Shown here: piece by piece, positions 1 to 6,406 of the stretch
How the letters are laid out: every line of letters begins with the position of its first letter
How positions within the stretch are numbered: position 1 is the first letter of the stretch
From: Cesiribacter sp.
GTDB taxonomy: Bacteria; Bacteroidota; Bacteroidia; Cytophagales; Cyclobacteriaceae
Length of the DNA stretch: 9,030 nucleotides
Assembly: GCA_030147305.1 (NCBI GenBank)
Contig: JASLAE010000046.1
Span: 1-9,030, forward strand
Direction of reading: 5' to 3'
The notes under the pieces: model-generated
Database searches by the model: none
The model's input: the letters and a program-made list of their open reading frames with translations, nothing else
What the model was told of the DNA's origin: nothing
Translations under genes and position numbers: made by a program

Positions 1-41
1 ATTAAAGCGGCTGCGCTAACGTAAATCACTGATCTTTTCAT
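1..41 (-). CDS. Start of a probable further secreted protein gene (partial, runs off left edge)
   Basis: An ATG at 41-39 opens 13 codons to the window edge, reading MKRSVIYVSAAAL. The basic start followed by a hydrophobic, alanine-rich run looks like the beginning of a signal peptide or membrane anchor. It lies 38 nt after the stop of the last adaptor gene, on the same strand and with no terminator-like hairpin between, so it may be the next gene of the efflux operon. The product cannot be identified from 13 residues, and the reading frame could be fortuitous. Confidence 0.4.
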   Translation of the reverse strand, partial: MKRSVIYVSAAAL

Positions 42-79
42 GGTCTGTTAATTAAATTGATATGTTTATAATGATTTAT

Positions 80-1804
80 CTAAAGTGTTTTGACGACTTC
101 TCCGCAACTGAGCATCGCATCGCCATAATATGGATTGCGTATTTCAGACTCGGCACTTAACCAGTAAGCGCCCTGGTCTTCATTGGCCATGGGGCAATAC
201 TGCACATACAGCTGGTTAGAGACCCGATACTTTTCCAACAAAGCAATCATGGTCTGTGAGAGCAGATCAAAGCCAGCCCGCTTGGCTTCGATATCTTCAC
301 CCTGACTGATTTGTTGTATCTGCTGCCGCAGCAGGTTTTTCTGTTCCTGCCAAAAGCCTGCAGCATCACCGTCGAGTAGTCCGTCTTCTGTATTATCCAA
401 AACTTTTTGCAGGTTGTTGGCCCCTGCTGCCGCGGCAGAAGCATTGCTTGCTACCAATGCATTTTTTATAACCAGATAGTTTTCAGACAATTCACCCAAT
501 TGTGTCTGGAATGCAGCTGGAATTTCCGTTGAGAAATTTTCTGTCCTGTTATCGGCCAGTGCATTTTGTAACCTGCCGGCAGGTGCTTGCTTGCTCAGTC
601 TGGTCCCGGGTTCCTGAGCCTCTGCTACCGGATTACCCCCTTTTTTCAGGATATATTCACTGTAGAGTAAATAAGCTCCTGATTTTACTACCTGCTCCTG
701 TGGTTGCAAACCAGAAAGTATTGACACACTATCAAAGCCTGATTCGCCAAGTTCTACTTTCCTGGCCCTAAAGATACCTTCCTCTATTTTTACCCATACA
801 TGACTACCTTGCTCATCGCGTATAACTGCATCGTTGGGCAGGCTAAGGGCTTTGCCCTGCTGCTTTGGCAGGAGCATATTGGCTTGCATGCCGGGCAATA
901 GCTGGGTATCGGTATTGGCAATTTCTGCGCGCAGGATTATAACCTGGCTGCTCTGTCGTAATTCCGGACTGATAAAGCTGATTTTGGCATTGACAGGCTG
1001 CCGCCCATAGCCCTGTACCTGCACCTGTACCGGGTCACCAATTTTGAGGTTACTGGCTTCCCGGGGATAGGCTTCTGCCTCTACCCATATTTTACCCAGA
1101 TTGGCCAGGCGGTAGAGCACACTGCCTTCGGCAACATATTGTCCTTCTGTTACGGCAATGTCTGTGACTACGCCAGCAGCCGGGGCTGAAAACTGTATCT
1201 TATTTTCCAGCTTTCCACTATTGTTCAACTGCTCAATCTGGCTTTCGCTCATACCATAGAGCAGTAGCTTCTTTCTGGCAGATGACAGAAAAGAGGCAAA
1301 GCGGGGTTCTTCTTTTCCCAGGGCACGGAACTGCTCCAGTGCAAGCAGGTATTCACGTTGCAGGCTCAGCAGTTCTTCGCTATACAGTGAGTAGAGGGCT
1401 TGTCCTTTGCGTACCTGCTGCCCGGTTTCTTTGATATAGAGTTGCTCTATTCTGCCTGCGGCACGGCTGCTGATCAGTTCATTTTCGGTTTCGTCTATTA
1501 CCAGCTGGCCGTTCAGCACCGTTTTGTCGCCGGCTGTGCCGTAACCCACCTCCATGGTCTGAATGTTTGCCAGGCGAATCTGACTTTCACTGAGCATCAG
1601 TTCGCCACTTTGGTCGCCTCCTTTGCTAACCGGTACCAGATCCATGCCGCAGATAGGGCAGGAGCCGGGCTGGGTCTCCACAATCTGGGGGTGCATGGGA
1701 CAGGTGTAGGTCTGATCACTGGCATGTGCATCATGGCTGGTTTCGTTACAGCCTACTGCCGCAAGCAGCATAAAGAGGGTGATCAGGTTGATGAATATTT
1801 TCAT
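80..1804 (-). CDS. cusB: CusB-like RND periplasmic adaptor lipoprotein: heavy-metal-binding domain + HlyD core + C-terminal DUF3347
   Basis: This 574-residue periplasmic adaptor would link the CusA-type inner-membrane pump to the outer-membrane channel. An N-terminal lipoprotein signal ends at Cys19 (LAAVGC). A heavy-metal-binding domain follows at about 33-58, with CPMHP at 35-39 and CPICGMD at 49-55. The barrel-sandwich halves are at about 112-140 (SRAAGRIEQLYI, GQQVRKGQALYSLYS) and 205-233 (FSAPAAGVVTDIAV, EGQYVAEGSVLYRLANL), separated by an alpha-helical hairpin. Beta-barrel and membrane-proximal regions run to about 385. A Pro/Ala/Gln-rich linker then leads to a DUF3347 domain at about 430-574, recognised by YCPMANEDQGAYWLS and IRNPYYGDAMLSCG. 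DUF3347 is a Bacteroidota domain thought to bind metal. The ATG start is 7 nt after the stop of the other adaptor, so the two are surely cotranscribed. The stop is TAG, a normal terminator here. The family is certain; the metal is inferred from the pump. Confidence 0.95.
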   Translation of the reverse strand: MKIFINLITLFMLLAAVGCNETSHDAHASDQTYTCPMHPQIVETQPGSCPICGMDLVPVSKGGDQSGELMLSESQIRLANIQTMEVGYGTAGDKTVLNGQLVIDETENELISSRAAGRIEQLYIKETGQQVRKGQALYSLYSEELLSLQREYLLALEQFRALGKEEPRFASFLSSARKKLLLYGMSESQIEQLNNSGKLENKIQFSAPAAGVVTDIAVTEGQYVAEGSVLYRLANLGKIWVEAEAYPREASNLKIGDPVQVQVQGYGRQPVNAKISFISPELRQSSQVIILRAEIANTDTQLLPGMQANMLLPKQQGKALSLPNDAVIRDEQGSHVWVKIEEGIFRARKVELGESGFDSVSILSGLQPQEQVVKSGAYLLYSEYILKKGGNPVAEAQEPGTRLSKQAPAGRLQNALADNRTENFSTEIPAAFQTQLGELSENYLVIKNALVASNASAAAAGANNLQKVLDNTEDGLLDGDAAGFWQEQKNLLRQQIQQISQGEDIEAKRAGFDLLSQTMIALLEKYRVSNQLYVQYCPMANEDQGAYWLSAESEIRNPYYGDAMLSCGEVVKTL

Positions 1805-1811
1805 GGCTTAC

Positions 1812-3140
1812 TTACCTGTTTACTTTTATAAAGCTTTCACTGTCTACCATAAATTGAGCATTACCGGCAATCACGTCCTCCCGCTGCAGTCCTGCCAATA
1901 TCTGGATCTGTTCATCCTGGCTGATGCCCCGGCTTACTGTACTAGGCCTAAAAACCGTGCCTTCTTTTATGAAAACAACCGAGCTGCTGCCAACATCCAG
2001 AATTGCTTCGCGGGGTATCCAGAGGCTGGGGCTTGTTTCATATTGAACCAGCCCTGTGACCAGCTGGCCTACCATGGCCAGTTCCTGCCGGGCCTTTAAG
2101 TATACCCGTACCTTGGCAAAATTCTCACCTCTTTCGTAATACGGCTGCAAGAAATCTATCGTAGCCTGGAGCTCTTCATTCGGAAGCTGGGGAAATCGGA
2201 TTGTAACGGGCATGCCCCTGGATAAGTTATTGATGTTGCCGGCAGGAACATTAAACTCGGCCAGTAACTGTTCTGGATTTGCTACCTGCAGCAGGGACTG
2301 TCCGGCAGCTACATACATACCCTCACGCAGCTGAATTTCTTCTCCAGCAGTTGCGGCCATTCCTGTGCCTGTTCCTGGGGTTGGAGCAGAAGCGGGGGTG
2401 CCCATACCTGACATGCCACCACCGGAGGCAGTTCTGGCTGGTTGGGCAGCCGTAGCAGTGGGTGGTGCAGCATTTAGACTAATGGCATAACCATCGTAAG
2501 GGCTGAAGACTGAAAAAGAGTAGGTGGCTTCACCGCTGCTGATCAGCTTTTTGATTTGCCCTTCTGAAGCTCCCAGGAGCAGGAGCCGCTTTTTGGCCCC
2601 TTCGATTAGCTGTGTATCTTCCGGCGCTGATGAAAGCAGGTACAGTAGTTCTTTCTGTGCGGTTACCAGCTCAGGGCTGTAAAGCTCCATCAGCTTTTGT
2701 CCCTTGCGGATGGGCTGGTAATTATATTTTACAAAAAGCTGTTCGATACGGCCTCCAACGCGTGTTGAGATGCTATAGATGTTTCTGGGGTCGTAGGTGA
2801 TTATGCCATCCATCCGGATATTGGCATCAACTGATTGCTGTACCGGAGAAGTAGTTGCCACTGAAGCCAGGACTGTCTGGTTAGTTGGTTCCAGCATAAA
2901 GGCCAGATCTTCAGTAATTTCTATAGACTCCCCCTGATGTGTCTGGGGCACCAGATCCATACCGCAAATAGGGCAGTCGCCAGGCACATCCTTCACAACC
3001 TGTGGATGCATAGGGCAGGTATAAGTGGTGCCGTGAGCAGCATGCGCTGCAGCATCATGCTCCTCTCCGGCTTGTCCACAAGCGATGAATAGGGGCAGCA
3101 TCAGCAGCGGCAATACAAGTATGTTAAAACAGATTTTCAT
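1812..3140 (-). CDS. cusB: CusB-like RND periplasmic adaptor lipoprotein with heavy-metal-binding domain and Met/Gly/Pro insert
   Basis: A 442-residue membrane-fusion protein and the first of two adaptors in the operon. The signal peptide ends at a lipobox-like FIAC with Cys21. A heavy-metal-binding domain at about 40-65 carries CPMHP (42-46) and CPICGMD (56-62). The first barrel-sandwich half is at about 122-153 (STRVGGRIEQLFV, PIRKGQKLMELYSPEL), followed by a helical hairpin at 155-200. The second half starts at 209 (FSVFSPYDGYAISL) and resumes at 269 (IQLREGMYVAAGQSLLQVANP). The roughly 44 residues between are a low-complexity Ala/Pro/Thr/Gly insert with three Met. Beta-barrel and membrane-proximal domains complete the protein, with no C-terminal extension. 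It is 91 nt downstream of the channel gene. It shares 21 of 26 residues with the second adaptor across the metal-binding domain, and both proteins start MKI, suggesting an old tandem duplication. Confidence 0.95.
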   Translation of the reverse strand: MKICFNILVLPLLMLPLFIACGQAGEEHDAAAHAAHGTTYTCPMHPQVVKDVPGDCPICGMDLVPQTHQGESIEITEDLAFMLEPTNQTVLASVATTSPVQQSVDANIRMDGIITYDPRNIYSISTRVGGRIEQLFVKYNYQPIRKGQKLMELYSPELVTAQKELLYLLSSAPEDTQLIEGAKKRLLLLGASEGQIKKLISSGEATYSFSVFSPYDGYAISLNAAPPTATAAQPARTASGGGMSGMGTPASAPTPGTGTGMAATAGEEIQLREGMYVAAGQSLLQVANPEQLLAEFNVPAGNINNLSRGMPVTIRFPQLPNEELQATIDFLQPYYERGENFAKVRVYLKARQELAMVGQLVTGLVQYETSPSLWIPREAILDVGSSSVVFIKEGTVFRPSTVSRGISQDEQIQILAGLQREDVIAGNAQFMVDSESFIKVNR

Positions 3141-3149
3141 TTTCTTTTA

Positions 3150-3169
3150 TTTAACAGCAGCATGTTAAA
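3150..3169 (-). other. Small palindromic stem-loop upstream of the first adaptor gene
   Basis: Within the 91-nt gap between the channel gene and the first adaptor gene, a 7-bp perfect stem (TTTAACA / TGTTAAA) encloses a 6-nt loop and ends 9 nt before the adaptor ATG. It could be an mRNA hairpin affecting processing or translation of the adaptor, or an operator for an internal promoter. It is AT-rich and short, so it may also be chance. Confidence 0.3.
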
Positions 3170-3231
3170 ATATTGACGAAATACAATCAGTGCTTTGTCT
3201 TTCATACCATGATGCATTCTGTACTAATCAA

Positions 3232-4515
3232 TTATTGTTCCACTTCGCGCTCATAGTCAACAGCCATCTGGTAAAGGCTTTGCAGCTTATTGAGGTATTC
3301 CATCTGCGCCATATTCAGCGCCTCCCAGGCGTCAATAACCATGGGCAGCTCAGTGGTATTTTCTTCATAAGACAAAAGGGTGGCATCATAATTCTTGCGC
3401 AGGGCAGGGATAATCTTGAGTCGATAGTTTTCCGTCTGCTGCCGCATGCTGTTCAGCTCCAGGGCCATGGTGCGGGCCATACCTTCTGCTTCATTGAGCA
3501 TACCTTCCCGTTCTTCCTGCATGGCCTGTATTTCCAGGTTCATGGCCCGGGTACCGGCGCGGTACATACGGGAAGACCAGGGCGCAATGGGTATAGACAC
3601 CATACCCATCAGTGTAAACTGGTTAGGCATCATGTTATTCAGGGGGGTCATGTGATCGAAGCGTATCCTGAAGTCCGGTTTGCGTTGCAGCCTTTCCCGC
3701 TCAACATCCAGCCGCATGGAGGCAATAGTAGTATTCATCAGGCCAATATCGCTGCGGCGGCTGCTCAGGAAAGCAGTATCTACCTGCTCAAGGACAATGG
3801 CTTCCGGCAAAGCAGCGCTGGTATCAATCTTAAACTCCTGCTGCCGGGGCAGGTTCATGTACGTGTTGAGCAGGATGTTTTGCTGTTTTATCTCGCTACT
3901 GGTCATCAGCTGCATATTTTCTACCTCATGCAGGCGGGCTTCGGCCAGATAGATGCTACCCAGGTTTCCCTGGCTATAGGGGTAGCGTACCTTAGCAAGC
4001 TTCAGCAGAAACTCCATGATGCGTTCGTTTTCTTCCAGTACAGCCATCTGTTTTTCCAGCACCAGCCAGTTGAAATAGGCACTTTTAACCTCGGCTCGCA
4101 GCTGGTTGTATTGCACGGAACGGCTGGCTTCTTCTAATGCAGCCCTGGAATTAAAATATGCAAGATTTCCCCTTTGCTTGGCAGGGTTGGGAATGTCCTG
4201 TTCTGCCGAGATCATGATAGATCCCTCATCTTCTTCTTCAGCCATCTGCCCTGGATAAGGCATCATAAAAACACCACCGCCCACCATAGGGGGCATCCAG
4301 GCCGTTGCCCCTTCGGCCGCTGCCTCCCGGGCCCTGGCGCGGGTACTGTACTGCTGCAGCATTGGGTTGCGCTGGTCAACCTGTTGCAGGATACTGTCCA
4401 GGCTTAACGGCTGCTGTTGTGCGGTAGTAAAATTGCTGATCAACAGCAGCAGAAGTGCAAGCCAAAGCCGTCCGGCACTTCGGGTTGCAATGATATTGCT
4501 AATGCTTGACATCAT
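3232..4515 (-). CDS. cusC: TolC-family outer-membrane efflux channel (CusC-like), methionine-rich
   Basis: A 427-residue outer-membrane factor that would form the exit duct of the tripartite efflux complex. The N-terminus has a signal peptide with the hydrophobic core WLALLLLLIS and likely cleavage after Ala32 (NFTTA/QQQ). No lipobox cysteine is present, unlike lipidated E. coli CusC. The mature protein starts with the typical helix of the family (PLSLDSILQQVDQRNPML). Long helical repeats follow, with the strand motif SAEQDIPNPAKQRG in the first half and SIPIAPWSSRMYRAG in the second. About 31 residues are Met (about 7%), including a cluster at about 74-91 (MPPMVGGGVFMMPYPGQM). I chose the ATG at 4515. 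A second ATG follows directly, and an in-frame TTG lies 9 nt upstream. The start overlaps the pump gene's 3' end by 17 nt, implying translational coupling. The family is clear; the CusC role is inferred from the operon. Confidence 0.93.
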   Translation of the reverse strand: MMSSISNIIATRSAGRLWLALLLLLISNFTTAQQQPLSLDSILQQVDQRNPMLQQYSTRARAREAAAEGATAWMPPMVGGGVFMMPYPGQMAEEEDEGSIMISAEQDIPNPAKQRGNLAYFNSRAALEEASRSVQYNQLRAEVKSAYFNWLVLEKQMAVLEENERIMEFLLKLAKVRYPYSQGNLGSIYLAEARLHEVENMQLMTSSEIKQQNILLNTYMNLPRQQEFKIDTSAALPEAIVLEQVDTAFLSSRRSDIGLMNTTIASMRLDVERERLQRKPDFRIRFDHMTPLNNMMPNQFTLMGMVSIPIAPWSSRMYRAGTRAMNLEIQAMQEEREGMLNEAEGMARTMALELNSMRQQTENYRLKIIPALRKNYDATLLSYEENTTELPMVIDAWEALNMAQMEYLNKLQSLYQMAVDYEREVEQ

Positions 4516-6397
4516 AAATTTCAAGTTTACCCTGCTTGCGCAGTTCGTGTTCTTTGGTCATTTCAAACACTACCGGGGTTACCAGCAGAATGTGGATGGA
4601 AGAAGTGAATACGCCTCCGATCATAGGTAGTACAATGGGCAGCATTACGTCTGTGCCTACGCCAGTGGCCCACAGCACTGGTATCAGGCCGAAAAGGGCT
4701 ACGGATACAGTCATGATCTTGGGGCGAAGTCTTTTGGCCGCGCCCCGGTATACCCATTCCCGTATATCTTTGTTGGTGATGGTTTCGCGGGAATTGCCTT
4801 TCAGGGCAACCATATCTTTCATGGCCTCATTGAGGTAAACCACCATCACCATTGCTGTTTCAATGGCTAAACCAAATAAGGCGATAAAGCCCACGGCTAC
4901 GGCTACTGACAGGTTTACGCCCCAGAAGTAGACGATATATACACCACCTACCAGCGCAAAAGGAATGGTAACCAGGTTGAGCAGGGCTTCTTTCAGAGAT
5001 TTAAATGAAAAGTACAGGATCAGGAAGATGATGGCGAGCACCAGCGGAATAATGAACTTCAGCGTCTGGCTTGCGCGGACCTGGTTTTCCCACTGACCGC
5101 TCCATTCCAGATAATAACCTTCCGGAATTCCGTCTACACCGCTGTTGATGGTAGCCATGGCCTCCTTTACAGTACTGCCCAGGTCTCGGTCCCTTACATT
5201 AAAGAGCACGGCGCCGCGCAGCTGTGCATTTTCAGAATTGATCATGGGCGGACCATCGGTAAAGCCTATGTTTGCAACTGCTGAAAGGGGAACGGTACCT
5301 GCAGCCGGTGTTTGAATGGGGATGCGGCGAATGCGCTCTACACTGTTGCGGTACTCCTGTGCCAGCCGTACATTGATGGCAAACCGCTGCCGACCTTCAA
5401 TGGTATTGCCAATGGGCATACCGCCCAGAGCAGATTCTACCGTCATGTTTACGTCATCCACGGTAAGCCCATAGCGGCCAAGGGCGGTACGGTCAATGTC
5501 AATTTCGAGGTACTTGCCACCGGTAATGGGTTCTACATAAAGGTCTTTTACGCCGGGAATGCTTGCCAGTGCCTCTTTGACCCGCTCCGATACATGGCTG
5601 ATAGTGTCCAGATTCTGCCCGTAAACCTTAATGCCAACATCGGTGCGGATGCCTGTGGCCAGCATGTTAATGCGGTTGATGATGGGCTGTGTCCAGCCAT
5701 TGACCACACCCGGGATCTGCAGCTTGGTGTCCAGCTCCTGAATGATATCCTGCTTGGAGATGCCCTCCCGCCATTCCGACTGAGGCTTTAGCATAATGAT
5801 GGTCTCGATCATGCTAATGGGGGAGTTGTCGGTGGCGGTGCTTGCCCTGCCGGCTTTACCGAGTACACTGGCTACTTCCGGCACAGATTTGATCAGCTTG
5901 TCCTGCAGCTGTAAAATCCTTTTGGCTTCTTCGTTAGAAATATCCGGCAGCGTCACTGGCATGAACAGGATCGAACCTTCATCCAGGGGCGGCATAAATT
6001 CAGTGCCCAGCCTGAACATCATGGGAATGGCGATCAGGAGGGCCAGGATGTTCAGCGCCAGTGTTGTCTTCCGCCACTCGAGGCACCAGCGCAACACCGG
6101 CCCATAAACCCGTTCCAATCCACGGTTAACCGGATTTTTGGTTTCACTCCTGAATTTTCCCTTCAGGAAAAAGGAGATCAGAACTGGCGTTAGGGTAATG
6201 GCCACAATAGCATCTACAATCAGGATAAAGGTTTTGGTCCAGGCCAGGGGACTGAACAGCCGGCCTTCCTGTCCTGTCAGCAGGAAGACGGGCAGGAAAG
6301 AGGTAATTACAATGATTGTGCTCCAGAACACGCTGGGACCCACCTGCTTGCTGGCTTTTTCTATGATGGAGAGTCGTTGCTCTTTAGATAGGTTCAT
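4499..6397 (-). CDS. cusA: CusA-type RND metal efflux pump, C-terminal piece (TM5-TM12)
   Basis: This 632-residue piece covers the last 60% of a heavy-metal RND pump, which exports ions by proton antiport. TM5 and TM6 lie at about 22-45 and 54-78, TM7 at about 111-130, the large second periplasmic domain at about 131-445, and TM8-TM12 at about 446-612. Counting through the stop, Met146 (FMPVTL), Met196 (ISMIET) and Met245 (INMLATG) fall at joined positions 571, 621 and 670. That is a constant two less than E. coli CusA Met573, Met623 and Met672, the Cu(I)/Ag(I) site. Glu513 (AIETAMV) and Lys560 (LRPKIMTV) match relay residues Glu939 and Lys984. The ATG lies two codons after the TAG ending the upstream piece, in the same reading frame, so this may be the tail of a disrupted gene or a separately initiated subunit. 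The gene ends in TAG, overlapping the channel gene. Confidence 0.93.
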   Translation of the reverse strand: MNLSKEQRLSIIEKASKQVGPSVFWSTIIVITSFLPVFLLTGQEGRLFSPLAWTKTFILIVDAIVAITLTPVLISFFLKGKFRSETKNPVNRGLERVYGPVLRWCLEWRKTTLALNILALLIAIPMMFRLGTEFMPPLDEGSILFMPVTLPDISNEEAKRILQLQDKLIKSVPEVASVLGKAGRASTATDNSPISMIETIIMLKPQSEWREGISKQDIIQELDTKLQIPGVVNGWTQPIINRINMLATGIRTDVGIKVYGQNLDTISHVSERVKEALASIPGVKDLYVEPITGGKYLEIDIDRTALGRYGLTVDDVNMTVESALGGMPIGNTIEGRQRFAINVRLAQEYRNSVERIRRIPIQTPAAGTVPLSAVANIGFTDGPPMINSENAQLRGAVLFNVRDRDLGSTVKEAMATINSGVDGIPEGYYLEWSGQWENQVRASQTLKFIIPLVLAIIFLILYFSFKSLKEALLNLVTIPFALVGGVYIVYFWGVNLSVAVAVGFIALFGLAIETAMVMVVYLNEAMKDMVALKGNSRETITNKDIREWVYRGAAKRLRPKIMTVSVALFGLIPVLWATGVGTDVMLPIVLPMIGGVFTSSIHILLVTPVVFEMTKEHELRKQGKLEIYDVKH

Positions 6398-6406
6398 GGC
6401 TGTCTA
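6398..6406 (-). other. In-frame amber codon plus two sense codons joining the two cusA pieces
   Basis: Read on the minus strand, the codons are AAA GAA TAG ACA GCC ATG, so the stop (6406-6404) is in the same frame as both flanking coding regions and no base is inserted or deleted. A single base change (for example to CAG, GAG, AAG or TGG) would restore one 1057-residue pump, close to the 1047 residues of E. coli CusA. The stop lies in the cytoplasmic loop between TM4 and TM5. Confidence 0.95.

Noticed and set aside
1400..1831. Open frame of 143 codons on the + strand opposite the second adaptor
   Set aside because: It is a mirror of the lipoprotein, heavy-metal-binding domain and first barrel-sandwich half coded on the minus strand, with no independent evidence.
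3190..4137. Long open frame of 315 codons on the + strand opposite the channel gene
   Set aside because: It is antisense to a clear TolC-family gene. Its translation shows no recognisable domain, and it reflects the codon pattern of the true gene.
4516..4524. TTG start for the channel gene at 4524
   Set aside because: Two consecutive ATG codons follow within 9 nt and leave the signal peptide intact.
6398..6406. TAG read as a sense codon genome-wide
   Set aside because: TAG is the natural terminator of the C-terminal pump piece (4499-4501) and of the last adaptor (80-82), both at the expected protein ends.
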